A stretch of DNA of 64,000 nucleotides from JAAXQD01 sp963790095 (lineage in GTDB: Bacteria; Desulfobacterota; Desulfobacteria; Desulfobacterales; UBA11574): positions 218,518 through 282,517 of the forward strand of contig CAWBNO010000019.1 in the NCBI GenBank assembly GCA_963790095.1, read 5' to 3'. Of the stretch, positions 16,939 through 25,866 are shown piece by piece (position 1 is the stretch's first letter; each line of letters begins with the position of its first letter). A program made the translations under genes and the position numbers. The notes beneath the pieces were generated by a model, which saw nothing but the letters and a program-made list of their open reading frames with translations, was not told where the DNA came from and did not search any database.

Positions 16939-18048
16939 ATGGGAAAGAACAGCCTGCTTAAATCGACCTCCAAAGCCAAGAAAAAATCAGCCGCAAAAAA
17001 AAAGGCGGCCGCTAAGGCCAAAGCAGCTCCAAAGGCCAAAGCTCTCCCCAAGGCCAAAAAGGCACCCGCAGCTAAAACGCAAAAAGCCATTCCTAAAACA
17101 CCCAAGAAGGTTTCAGTGAAAGATCTCATGATGAAAAAGTTCGATGTTTGGAAGCCTGAAACCCTCTTTACCGTGAGTCCGGATAAAACCGATTCAAAGG
17201 ATTTTGCTGCACCGCCTTTTTTCTCAGGCTCCGAAGAAGACACCCGTCGGATCAAAGAACTGCTGCTGAAAAAATTTGATCTGGCGGAAATCAAGGCCGC
17301 TGGCGAAAAAGCTGCTGCTGAAAAGGCCGCCGCTGAAAAGGCCGCCGCTGAAAAGGCTGCTGCTGAAAAGGCTGCTGAACCTGAAGTGTCTGTGTCATAC
17401 GAGCCTCCCGATAGTGGCGACACCACAACCGAAGATCCAATGGAAAAAGCCATGAAATATCTGGCAGCCGTTTTCGCGGTTCTCATGGCCCTGGTTATCG
17501 GAACCAGTATGATAAACAAAAATAAATTTTACATTCATGCCACCGACGGTGCCCTTGAAATCTGGCAGGGAAGATTCGCCCCCATGGGCGAGGCATGTCT
17601 GATATCTCTCCCTGGCGTTCAAGCTCCTGAAACAATAAAAGATATTTACTCAAAATCAGAGGCCTTCCCCCTTATTTTCAATTTTTATGTGGATAAGGCA
17701 GATACCCTTTTGGCGGTTCCGGGGTTACCGGATTTTGAAGGAATTAAAAGGTATTTAAATAAGGCGCTGGCCTATGCCACAACACCGGCCGCCAATGAAG
17801 CTGTTTTTGGCCGCCTAAACAACATCGAACTGATGATTCTTCTATACAAGGCGGATGTATCCGCCAGCAAACCTACCCTTTCGGATCTTAAACAAGCCAA
17901 AGGATATCTTTCCCAAGCGGAAAGACTGGACATCGATGATCTTAAAATCGATTTGATCCATCAAAAAATGAAAGCCGTGGATCAACAGATGACGGCCCTG
18001 AAGGCAAAACAGGCGGCGAAAACATCTCCGGCAAAGCCTTCTAAATAG
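16939..18048 (+). CDS. Histone-H1-like Lys/Ala-rich membrane protein
   Basis: A 369-residue protein starting at ATG 16939 with AAGAGG ten bases upstream. Residues 8-58 are a lysine/alanine/proline-rich tail (KAKAAPKAKALPKAKKAPAA) like histone H1 or AlgP. Two similar short helices follow (KDLMMKKFDVW near 61, KELLLKKFDLA near 106), then five EKAAA repeats (about 123-147; 15-bp DNA repeats). One membrane helix (about 173-192, YLAAVFAVLMALVIGTSMI) precedes a C-terminal helical domain with TPR-like character. If type II, the basic tail is cytoplasmic and could touch DNA or RNA while the C-terminal domain lies in the periplasm. The gene stands alone with its own terminator. Function unknown. Confidence 0.65.
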   Translation: MGKNSLLKSTSKAKKKSAAKKKAAAKAKAAPKAKALPKAKKAPAAKTQKAIPKTPKKVSVKDLMMKKFDVWKPETLFTVSPDKTDSKDFAAPPFFSGSEEDTRRIKELLLKKFDLAEIKAAGEKAAAEKAAAEKAAAEKAAAEKAAEPEVSVSYEPPDSGDTTTEDPMEKAMKYLAAVFAVLMALVIGTSMINKNKFYIHATDGALEIWQGRFAPMGEACLISLPGVQAPETIKDIYSKSEAFPLIFNFYVDKADTLLAVPGLPDFEGIKRYLNKALAYATTPAANEAVFGRLNNIELMILLYKADVSASKPTLSDLKQAKGYLSQAERLDIDDLKIDLIHQKMKAVDQQMTALKAKQAAKTSPAKPSK

Positions 18049-18077
18049 ATTGTTTATCCTTCATCACGATTAAACAT

Positions 18078-18117
18078 AGCGGACGACGGTTGAAAAAAAA
18101 CGGTTGTCCGCTTTTTC
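18078..18117 (+). terminator. Rho-independent terminator
   Basis: AGCGGAC (18078-18084) pairs with GTCCGCT (18106-18112) with additional partial pairing inside, followed by a T run. It lies 30 bases after the H1-like gene stop. Confidence 0.8.
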
Positions 18118-18335
18118 ATTTCTCCAAAACTCCCCAGGCCATCTCTTTACGATTCTGATATTCAAAATGTGGAGAGATGTGGCGCCGGGTTCTTTCTATT
18201 TCCGCCGATGCCTTTTCGCTTGACTCAAAAACCTGAATCTCTTATGTTTATGTTTCGACAATATTTATCCTTTAAAAACATTTAGTTATCCCAAACGACC
18301 CATTGGCGAAATTCATACAATAAACGACTGTTATC

Positions 18336-20468
18336 ATGACCATTCGACGCGTCCTCATTTTCGCACCCATCCTTCTCATTCTGGTCTTGTTGCAGTCGTA
18401 TTTCTGGGTGCCGACCTACGAACAGCAAACCCGGGGAAATCCCGCGCGTCTTGCTGAATACATTGCCGGATCCATCGGTGATGCCAGCCTCCTTAATCCC
18501 ATTCTTACAGCGGATTCCGCCAGCAGCAACATCCAGGAGCTTGTGTTCGAAGGTCTTATCGACCGGGATGAGCAATTGCGTTTTAGGGGACGGCTGGCAA
18601 AATCCTGGAAGGTTTTTGAAGAAGCTTTTTTTTATGTCAACCCATCCGCATCCATACCCGGCCTGGGCAAGGCAGATCCTCAAACCCTGGCGGGATTTGT
18701 GAGAAACGCCCAAAAAACAAATCATGCAACAGATCCGGGGCTTAAAGATTCTCTAAAACGCATCACTGAAATTTCCGTGCTTCCCCCCAGAACCTTCTCG
18801 GTGACCCGGACGTTCAAAGATCCGAAGACCGACACACAGGAGCAGATAGAAATTCACGTTGCAGCACCTGCCAGAATCAAACTGGTTCTCAACGGCGTCG
18901 ACCAGGATCTTTTTAAAAACCTTTCGCACCTTCTGGGCAAAGATTATTTTGAGTCTTTTCACGGCAAAGACTACTTGAGTTCCTTGTCTCAGAACGGCAA
19001 AGAAAAATTGGCGGCATACACCGAGGAACTGTTACCGGCCACGGAACACAATCCGATCCTGCTGTTTCACCTGCGGCCCGGGGTAAAATTTCATGACGGC
19101 CATCGGGTCGGAGCCGATGATGTCAAATTTACCTATGAAGCCATCATGAATCCCAAAAACCTTTCGCCCCGCATTTCAGATTATGAGCCGGTCAAAAGAG
19201 TTGAAGTTGTTGACCCCCTCACCGTAAAAATCGTCTACAAGCGGCTTTATTCTCCTGCCATTGGCACCTGGGGCATGGGAATCCTCCCCGAACACCTGCT
19301 GAATTCAAAAACACTTGAAAAAGAAGCCTTGCGTCTGAAAAAAGACCCGAAAACTTTTTCCATGCGCCAGAGTATCTTCAACCGGCGCCCCATCGGATCC
19401 GGACCGTTCAAATTCCGTGAGTGGAAGTCGGACCAGTACATTGCCCTGGATCGTTTTGACGACTACTGGGAAGGGCCGCCGAATTATCGACGGTATGTCT
19501 TCCGGATTATTCCCGATCTTTTGACCCAGGAAATGGAATTTTATGCCGGCACCATCGACAGCTATGTTGTTCAACCCCACCAGGTGAAACGCTTGGAAAA
19601 AGATCCTGAGTTTCAAAGTTTTTCCGGCATTGCTTTCGGCTATACCTATATCGGTTATAACATGAGACGAAAACCCTTTGACGATCCCCGTGTACGAAAG
19701 GCATTGGGAATGGCCATCGATGTCGACAAGATCATTGAATACGTACTGTATGGCCAGGGAGAAAAAATCACGGGACCTTTTGTCAAACAGACCGATTATT
19801 ATAACCACCATCTCAATCCCCTTCCCTACGATCCCAAAGGTGCGTTAAAACTGTTGGCAGCGGCCGGTTGGCAACGGAATAAGAACGGCTGGCTTGAAAA
19901 AGACGGCCAACGATTTAAGTTCACCCTCATCACAAACAGCGGAAACGATCTTCGAAAAGCCATACTGGCCATTGCCCAGAATGCTTGGAAACAGATCGGT
20001 ATCGATGTCCGGACCGATCTTTTGGAGTGGTCTGTTTTTATACAGGAACGGGTGAACAAAGCCGACTTTGATGCCCTGATTCTGGGGTGGCAGATGGGTA
20101 TCGAACCGGATCTGTATCAGATATGGCATTCGAGCCAGACACATCCTTATCAGCTCAATTTCGTCAATTTTAAAAACAAAGACGCCGATGACCTCATCAT
20201 CAAGATACGGCAGGAATACAACCATAACCGACAGGTGGAATACTCCCACAGGCTTCATGAAATTATTGCAAAAGAACAGCCGTATACATTCCTTTATGTC
20301 GGAAAGTGGACCGCCGTTTTAGACAAGCGTATCGTCATAAAAGATGTCGATGATGCCGGAACCATCCGGTATGAAAAGATTAAACCCACCCAGACCGGCA
20401 ATTATACGTTCTATTTCAACAAGTGGATAAAGCTTCCAACGGCCCCGAACTTTATGGATGAAGGATAA
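18336..20468 (+). CDS. ABC-transporter substrate-binding protein, peptide/nickel (SBP family 5) type
   Basis: A 710-residue binding protein, longer than the usual 500-600. The N-terminus has a non-cleaved or signal-type hydrophobic helix (about residues 5-22) with no lipobox cysteine. Family 5 landmarks include LLFHLRPGVKFHDGHRVGAD, GSGPFKFREWKSDQYIAL, MRRKPFDDPRVRKALGMAID and DALILGWQMGIEPDLYQIWH. An insert of roughly 100 residues (about 100-220) between the first lobe strands is unusual. It should capture oligopeptides or similar solutes in the periplasm for the permeases encoded next (4-base gap). The ribosome-binding site is weak. First gene of a five-gene operon. Confidence 0.88.
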   Translation: MTIRRVLIFAPILLILVLLQSYFWVPTYEQQTRGNPARLAEYIAGSIGDASLLNPILTADSASSNIQELVFEGLIDRDEQLRFRGRLAKSWKVFEEAFFYVNPSASIPGLGKADPQTLAGFVRNAQKTNHATDPGLKDSLKRITEISVLPPRTFSVTRTFKDPKTDTQEQIEIHVAAPARIKLVLNGVDQDLFKNLSHLLGKDYFESFHGKDYLSSLSQNGKEKLAAYTEELLPATEHNPILLFHLRPGVKFHDGHRVGADDVKFTYEAIMNPKNLSPRISDYEPVKRVEVVDPLTVKIVYKRLYSPAIGTWGMGILPEHLLNSKTLEKEALRLKKDPKTFSMRQSIFNRRPIGSGPFKFREWKSDQYIALDRFDDYWEGPPNYRRYVFRIIPDLLTQEMEFYAGTIDSYVVQPHQVKRLEKDPEFQSFSGIAFGYTYIGYNMRRKPFDDPRVRKALGMAIDVDKIIEYVLYGQGEKITGPFVKQTDYYNHHLNPLPYDPKGALKLLAAAGWQRNKNGWLEKDGQRFKFTLITNSGNDLRKAILAIAQNAWKQIGIDVRTDLLEWSVFIQERVNKADFDALILGWQMGIEPDLYQIWHSSQTHPYQLNFVNFKNKDADDLIIKIRQEYNHNRQVEYSHRLHEIIAKEQPYTFLYVGKWTAVLDKRIVIKDVDDAGTIRYEKIKPTQTGNYTFYFNKWIKLPTAPNFMDEG

Positions 20469-20471
20469 ACC

Positions 20472-21431
20472 ATGGTATCATTTATCGGACGAAGTTTTGT
20501 ACAAAAAATTATCACCCTCTTTTTCGTCTCCATCGTTTCTTTTTTGATTATTCATCTTGCACCGGGAAAACCGAGCCAGGTCGATCCCATGAATCCGAAA
20601 TTTACACCCGAAGTGGTGGAACGTTTCCGCAAAGAATTTCATCTGGATAAACCGCTGTACGTCCAGTATGTCTATTTTTATAAGGACCTGTTCACCGGAA
20701 AAACCGTATCATGGAAAGACAATCAATCGGTCCTTAAAAAGATTTGGGAACGGTTTTTAAACAGTCTTCCCCTTTTTATTGTGGGAACTCTCATAACCTG
20801 GACTCTTTCTTTCCCGGTGGGGATCCGGTCGGCCATCTCCAGGGAAGGTCTCTATGATCGCACCGCCACATTCTTGTCTTACCTGCTGATTTCCATTCCC
20901 GGCTTCTTTTTCGCCTACGTCCTCATAATTTTTGTGGTGACCCGCTTCCATGTACCGGTTATCGGCATGGAAACTTTCGGGATCGGAGACGCTTCCACCC
21001 CTTTCATATTGATGGACAGGATCTGGCACCTGCTCCTTCCATCGCTCCTGGGTGCCTCCGGCGGTATTGCAGTCCTTTCCAGGTATGTTCGAAGCCAGAT
21101 GCTGGAAGTGGAAGGCCAGGATTATATTCGAACCGCCCGGGCCAAGGGCCTTCCCCCGGAACAGGTCCACTACAAACATGCGCTCCGAAATGCGCTTCTG
21201 CCCTTCGTCACCATGTTCGGTCTGATCTTACCCGGTTTGATCGGGGGCTCGGTCATCATCGAATCCATCTTTTCCTGGCCCGGCATGGGTCGTATGGCCT
21301 ATGAAGCGATTCTGGCCAGGGATTACCCGATTATCCTGACGGTTAATTTTGTTTCAGCCGTATTGGTGCTGATCGGCACCTTTATATCGGACCTTCTTTA
21401 CCTGATTGTCGATCCGAGGATACGCCTGTGA
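20472..21431 (+). CDS. DppB/OppB-type ABC permease
   Basis: A 319-residue inner-membrane permease with six predicted helices. The first residues, SFVQKIITLFFVSIVSFLII, and DPMNPKFTPEVVERFRKEFH are typical of DppB. The cytoplasmic EAA loop (DYIRTARAKGLPPEQVHYKH) couples to the ATPases. Start ATG with AAGGAT upstream, four bases after the binding-protein gene. The stop codon overlaps the ATG of the next permease (TGATG). It forms a heterodimeric channel with the following gene product. Confidence 0.92.
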   Translation: MVSFIGRSFVQKIITLFFVSIVSFLIIHLAPGKPSQVDPMNPKFTPEVVERFRKEFHLDKPLYVQYVYFYKDLFTGKTVSWKDNQSVLKKIWERFLNSLPLFIVGTLITWTLSFPVGIRSAISREGLYDRTATFLSYLLISIPGFFFAYVLIIFVVTRFHVPVIGMETFGIGDASTPFILMDRIWHLLLPSLLGASGGIAVLSRYVRSQMLEVEGQDYIRTARAKGLPPEQVHYKHALRNALLPFVTMFGLILPGLIGGSVIIESIFSWPGMGRMAYEAILARDYPIILTVNFVSAVLVLIGTFISDLLYLIVDPRIRL

Positions 21432-22606
21432 TGACTCTAAACGAAACAACCGGTTGCCAAAAATTTCCATGTCCAGGAACCCCTGAGCCCCGAAGCGGAC
21501 GCGGATGGAGGAGTTCTGGCGTCTGTTCAGACAAAACCGGCTTGCCATTATGGGGCTGTTTATTTTTATCCTGTTCTTCTGCTGCGCAATCACGGGCCTT
21601 TTCCTGACCTCGGGGTCCAAGCCTGTTTTTGATCCTCGTCTGGTCCGCCTCGAGGAAAAGTTGCGACCCCCTTTTTCAAAACCCAATCTCGACCTGCTGG
21701 AACCAGACCAGGTTCCAACCTTGAATTTCTATCTCATGGGAACCGATGATTTGGGAAGAGATGTTTTTTCAAGAATGCTTCAAGGGGCATGGGTTTCCCT
21801 GACCGTCGGTTTTGTGGCCGTCGGAATATCGGTGCTCATCGGCATCTTCATGGGGGGAATTGCAGGTTATTTTGGACAACATTACTTTAAAATAGACCAG
21901 ATTCTATGGACGTTATTTTTGGTTTCAGGAACAGGACTGATATTTCTTGGTGTTACCCGCTTAGGCACAGCACTTTTATTGCTCTGCCTGGCATACATCG
22001 TTTATGCGGTCTTGACCCGGCACAGATTCAGGGAAAAAGCAACTCCCACACGGCGGTCGATGTTCCACATCAATGCGGTCTCCGTGGACACCCTGATCAT
22101 GCGAATCGTGGATATTATGCTCTGTTTTCCGAGCTTTTTTCTGATTCTAACGGTGGTGGCGATTCTCCCTGCAAGCATCTACAACATTATGATCGTCATC
22201 GGATTGACCAGCTGGATGGGGACCACGCGATTTGTCCGCGCGGAATTTCTTTCCCTGAGGGAACAGGACTTTGTGGCAGCGGCAAAGGCACTGGGCGTCG
22301 GCAACTTGCGGATCATCTTTCGGCACATGATGCCCAATGCCGTCGCACCGGTGCTGGTTTCCGCCACCATCGGCATCGCTTCCGCCATTTTGACGGAGGC
22401 CGGCTTGAGCTTTCTCGGGTTCGGCGTGCCCCCGCCCCATGCCACCTGGGGCAATATCACTTTCCGACGGTAAAAGCTTCATTTTTGATGCCCCCTGGCT
22501 GACCTTCATCCCCGGGATCACCATATTGATTGTGGTGCTCTCTTTCAATCTTTTTGGTGAAGGTCTCAGGGATGTGCTGAACCCGAAACTCAGAGAAAGA
22601 CATTAA
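21431..22606 (+). pseudogene. DppC/OppC-type ABC permease, frameshifted
   Basis: The longest open frame, 21505-22473, covers most of an OppC permease: FWRLFRQNRLAIMGLFIFIL, MGTDDLGRDVFSRMLQGAWV, the EAA loop REQDFVAAAKALGVGNLRI, and FLGFGVPPPHATWGN. After 22460 the true C-terminus (SDGKSFIFDAPWLTFIPG, then LFGEGLRDVLNPKLRERH) continues in another frame to a stop at 22604-22606. The N-terminal 25 codons after ATG 21431, which overlaps the dppB stop, also change frame twice (AKNFHVQEPLSPEADAD). Each shift is one extra base, so the total adds up to a whole codon. The other four operon genes are intact. This may be sequence error or a genuine loss; if genuine the transporter would be inactive. 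Confidence 0.75.
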
Positions 22607-22613
22607 ACAAAGA

Positions 22614-23609
22614 ATGACAGACAACAATATCCTTCTTTCCGTACAGGATTTAAAAGTATATTTCCGAAGCGCCGATGCATGTGCCCGTGCCGTGGATGGG
22701 GTCAGTTTCGATGTCCGGAAAGAAGAGACGGTGTGTATTGTGGGTGAATCCGGATGCGGAAAAACCGTCTCGGCCCTCAGCATCCTCGGCCTCGTTGCAA
22801 CCCCTCCCGGAGAAATCATAGACGGCCGAATCGTGTTCGCAGGACAAAATCTGTTGGAACTGGGCGAAAAAGAGATGCAAAAGATCCGGGGAAATCATAT
22901 TGCCATGGTTTTTCAGGAACCTCTGACATCCCTGAACCCGGTCTTTACCATCGAAGACCAGATCTCGGAAGCCGTTCGCATCCATAAAAAGGTCGAAACC
23001 GAATCACTTCATGAAAAATGTATTCAGCTCTTGAAGGACGTGGGAATCTCCGATCCTGAACAACGACTCGAAGACTATCCCCATCAGCTCAGCGGCGGTC
23101 AGAGACAACGGGTTATGATCGCAATGGCACTGGCGTGTGACCCGGATCTGATCATTGCAGATGAGCCGACCACCGCCCTCGACGTCACGGTCCAGGCGCA
23201 GATTCTCGAACTTTTCGGGGCCATTCAGACAAAACAATCCATGTCGGTTCTATATATTACCCATGATCTCGGCGTCGTGGCAGCCATTGCCGATCGGGTG
23301 TATGTCATGTATGCCGGCATGATTGCGGAGCAGGGGAATGCGGAACACATCTTTCGTAATGCCCGGCATCCGTATACCCAGGGACTCCTTGCCTCGCTTC
23401 CCAGCCTTTCCAAGCGGGGCAAAAGACTCTACAGCATCCCCGGCGCAGTGCCAGACCCGGCGTATAAGCCCGCGGGGTGCCCCTTTCATCCCAGGTGTCC
23501 CCATAAAGCACCGAGCTGTCATACCGAATATCCTAACATGTGCGATTACGGCCAGGGGCATCTGGCCCGCTGTCCGATACTGTTTCAAGACAAAGGCCGT
23601 CATATTTAG
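22614..23609 (+). CDS. DppD/OppD-type ABC ATPase
   Basis: A 331-residue ABC ATPase. Walker A GESGCGKT, Q-loop VFQEPLTSLNP, signature LSGGQRQRVMIA, Walker B LIIADEPTTALD and the H-loop ITHDLG are all intact. The C-terminal oligopeptide/dipeptide domain carries a four-cysteine Fe-S-type motif (C-P-F-H-P-R-C-P-H, then C and C further on), as is usual in OppD and DppD. Starts eight bases after the dppC stop. It powers import with the ATPase encoded next. Confidence 0.93.
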   Translation: MTDNNILLSVQDLKVYFRSADACARAVDGVSFDVRKEETVCIVGESGCGKTVSALSILGLVATPPGEIIDGRIVFAGQNLLELGEKEMQKIRGNHIAMVFQEPLTSLNPVFTIEDQISEAVRIHKKVETESLHEKCIQLLKDVGISDPEQRLEDYPHQLSGGQRQRVMIAMALACDPDLIIADEPTTALDVTVQAQILELFGAIQTKQSMSVLYITHDLGVVAAIADRVYVMYAGMIAEQGNAEHIFRNARHPYTQGLLASLPSLSKRGKRLYSIPGAVPDPAYKPAGCPFHPRCPHKAPSCHTEYPNMCDYGQGHLARCPILFQDKGRHI

Positions 23610-24602
23610 ATGAATTCAAAAAATAGAAATAATCCCATTATTCTTTGCGTTAAAGATTTGAAAAAACATTTTCCCATACGCAGGGGGTTTTTGCAGAAAA
23701 TCTCCGGGTGGGTGAAAGCTGTGGACGGCGTCAGTTTTGAAATCGAACGGGGAAAAACCATGGGCCTGGTGGGTGAAAGCGGCTGTGGAAAAACAACGGT
23801 GGCCCGACTGATTCTGAAGCTTTTGGCGCTGGATGAAGGAAAAATTATCTACCAGGGCGTCGATATCGGTCGATTATCCGAAAAAGAGATGAAGCCCCAC
23901 CGGAAAGAGATGCAGATTGTCTTCCAGGACCCCTTCGGATCGCTGAACCCCCGAATGACCGTCGGCCAGTCTGTGGAAGAGGGGTTACGGATTCTCGGCA
24001 TCAAAAACCACAGGTTGCGCAAAGCCCGCCTTGAAAAACTCATGGAAATGGTGGGCATGTCCCCGGACAGCACCGATCGGTATCCCCATGAATTCAGCGG
24101 CGGCCAGCGCCAGCGTATCGGCATTGCCCGGGCTTTGAGCGTGGAGCCGTCCCTCATCATATGCGATGAACCCATATCGGCCCTGGACGTCTCTATCCAG
24201 GCCCAGATCATTAACCTTTTAAAGGACTTGCAGGATCGGTTGGGGTTAAGTTATCTTTTCATTTCCCATGACCTCAATGTGGTGGGATATCTGTGCAACA
24301 CCATTGCTGTGATGTACATGGGACAGATCATGGAGTATGCATCTGCTGAAGACATTTTTGACCATCCGCACCATCCCTATACCCGGTCATTGCTCGCTGC
24401 GATTCCCGATTCCGGGCCGCAAAAAAAATTGGCGCCCACGCTCATAAAAGAGGACATTTTCGATTCCTCGGCGGCGCTCGAAGGATGTAAATACCGGTCG
24501 ATGTGTTCCATGGAAGCGCCCCGCTGTGGGAAAGAGCAGGTCCTTTTCGAAAAAATCGGGGAAGGACATTTTGTCAGATGCTGGAAAGCAATGAAAAAAT
24601 AA
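23610..24602 (+). CDS. DppF/OppF-type ABC ATPase
   Basis: A 330-residue ABC ATPase directly abutting the preceding gene (TAG then ATG). Walker A GESGCGKT, Q-loop VFQDPFGSLNP, signature FSGGQRQRIGIA, Walker B LIICDEPISALD and H-loop ISHDLN are intact. The C-terminal extension has three cysteines in the expected region (EGCKYRSMCSMEAPRCG). With DppD it forms the ATPase pair of the importer. Last gene of the operon; it is followed by a degenerate inverted repeat and a family A palindrome. Confidence 0.93.
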   Translation: MNSKNRNNPIILCVKDLKKHFPIRRGFLQKISGWVKAVDGVSFEIERGKTMGLVGESGCGKTTVARLILKLLALDEGKIIYQGVDIGRLSEKEMKPHRKEMQIVFQDPFGSLNPRMTVGQSVEEGLRILGIKNHRLRKARLEKLMEMVGMSPDSTDRYPHEFSGGQRQRIGIARALSVEPSLIICDEPISALDVSIQAQIINLLKDLQDRLGLSYLFISHDLNVVGYLCNTIAVMYMGQIMEYASAEDIFDHPHHPYTRSLLAAIPDSGPQKKLAPTLIKEDIFDSSAALEGCKYRSMCSMEAPRCGKEQVLFEKIGEGHFVRCWKAMKK

Positions 24603-24676
24603 AACAATGTCCAATGACCGAAATTCGAAAATTCAAACAATGTCTCGTCATGGACGATTTTGGTCATTGAATATTA

Positions 24677-24865
24677 ACGGTTTCGTAAAAAGTCTTTTGT
24701 GAGCGACATCGAGCAATTTTGGAGAAAGATTCATGATGCGTCTGGCGTTAAAAATTGCGAGCTGTTTGAGGGCGTTAGCCCGAGTTCTTGCAATTTAGCC
24801 AGGCGAGTCATGAATCCCAAAATTGCTTGGGGAGCGAGCAAAATCAGACTTTTTACGAGTTCATC
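24677..24865 (+). repeat. Palindrome family A, full copy (A1)
   Basis: It begins TTTCGTAAAAAGTCTTTTGT and ends CAGACTTTTTACGAGTTCA, so the ends carry the 13-bp inverted repeat TCGTAAAAAGTCT / AGACTTTTTACGA. Nested arms follow: GCAATTTTGG...GATTCATGA against TCATGAATCCCAAAATTGC, then AAATTGC against GCAATTT, then the tip GGGC-GTTA-GCCC. It is highly similar, reverse-complemented, to 58801-58992 and 34131-34318. It encodes no ORF. Confidence 0.85.
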
Positions 24866-24886
24866 AATATTGGGATTTGAGACCTG

Positions 24887-24914
24887 CCCGCTCGTGCCTT
24901 GTGTGGCAGGCGGG
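24887..24914. repeat. REP-like short palindrome
   Basis: CCTGCCCGC and GTGGCAGGCGGG form a hairpin with a central CTTG; the same palindrome with few changes occurs at 5067-5096. It lies 120 bases upstream of the crotonase-fold gene. Confidence 0.55.
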
Positions 24915-25037
24915 TTTCTTTGTAATTTGGTGCTTGGAATTTGTGATTTTAGACCAAAACTCCCGAGTGCTTGTGGGCCAAATTGTTCTATAACGCCAAT
25001 TGGATATAATTTTTGCTGTTAACAAGGAGGATCAATC

Positions 25038-25820
25038 GTGGAACCTGTATTGCTGGAAAAGGACGGACCCGTGGCATGGCTTACATTAAATCGTCCGGAA
25101 AAGCGAAATGCACTCTCTCTGGAATTAATGGGGGACCTGCTCCGTAAACTTAACACGGTCGCCCAGGACCCGGATGTCCGTGTGGTGGTCATCAAGGGGA
25201 ACGGCCCGGCGTTCTGTGCAGGGCATGACCTTGAAGAAATGGCGGGATCAGATTTTGATGTCGAACATTTTAACCATTTGTTTTCGGTCTGCGCTGAAAT
25301 GATGCAACGGCTTCAAAAACTGCCCCAGCCGGTTATTGCTCAGGTTCACGGCATTGCAACAGCGGCAGGATGTCAACTGGTTGCGGCCTGCGATCTCGCC
25401 ATTGCAGAAACCGGGGCTCAATTTGCCACACCGGGGGTCAAAATAGGCCTCTTCTGTACCACTCCGGCAGTACCGCTGGTTCGGATTATCGGAAAACGAA
25501 GGGCCATGGAAATGCTGTTGACAGGGCGTTTTATCTCATCCGATGAGGCCGAAAGGTACGGACTGATCAACAGGATCGTCCCCCCGGAGAACCTTGGCGA
25601 AAAGACCCGAAACCTGGCAATGGAAATCGCTCAATACAGTCGCCACACCCTCGCTTATGGAAAAGACACTTTTTACAAGCAGGTCGATCTCAATATGAGA
25701 TCTGCTTACGATTATGCAACCCATGCAATTGCCATAAACTGCGTTGATGAAGATGCCCAGGAGGGTATGCTGGCGTTTTTGGAAAAGCGGAAGGCCAAGT
25801 GGAAAAATCAGAATGAATAA
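25038..25820 (+). CDS. Crotonase-fold (enoyl-CoA hydratase/isomerase-like) protein lacking catalytic glutamates
   Basis: A 260-residue crotonase-superfamily protein with a GTG start behind AAGGAGG. NRPEKRNALS, AFCAGHDL (oxyanion loop) and GIATAAGCQLVAACDLAIA are the CoA-binding features. In classical hydratases two glutamates are catalytic; here the first position is Gln (GCQLVA instead of GCELA) and the second is Gly (TPGVKIG instead of PEIKLG). It therefore resembles the ECHDC3-like group rather than a true hydratase, and its reaction is uncertain. Stand-alone gene with a strong terminator shared with the convergent ribosomal operon. Confidence 0.8.
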   Translation: MEPVLLEKDGPVAWLTLNRPEKRNALSLELMGDLLRKLNTVAQDPDVRVVVIKGNGPAFCAGHDLEEMAGSDFDVEHFNHLFSVCAEMMQRLQKLPQPVIAQVHGIATAAGCQLVAACDLAIAETGAQFATPGVKIGLFCTTPAVPLVRIIGKRRAMEMLLTGRFISSDEAERYGLINRIVPPENLGEKTRNLAMEIAQYSRHTLAYGKDTFYKQVDLNMRSAYDYATHAIAINCVDEDAQEGMLAFLEKRKAKWKNQNE

Positions 25821-25848
25821 AGGGAGCCGGCAAACACCGGCTCCCTTT
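25819..25848. terminator. Bidirectional terminator
   Basis: The perfect 12-bp inverted repeat AAAGGGAGCCGG / CCGGCTCCCTTT has a six-base loop, with A-rich sequence on the left and T-rich on the right. It sits between the crotonase gene and rpsI, which converge on it. Confidence 0.9.
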
Positions 25849-25866
25849 GATATAATAGAAAAAACT

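Larger units (their letters stand above)
24603..25037. other. Intergenic interval with stacked repeats
   Basis: No gene was recognised. An imperfect inverted repeat (CAATGACCGAAAT near 24612 and ATTTTGGTCATTG near 24655) follows dppF and may act as a terminator. A complete family A palindrome (24677-24865) and a REP-like hairpin (24887-24914) follow before the enoyl-CoA hydratase-like gene. Confidence 0.6.

Noticed and set aside
17303..17380. Tandem 15-bp repeats resembling a CRISPR or minisatellite
   Set aside because: They are in-frame EKAAA codon repeats inside the H1-like gene, with no spacers and no cas genes.
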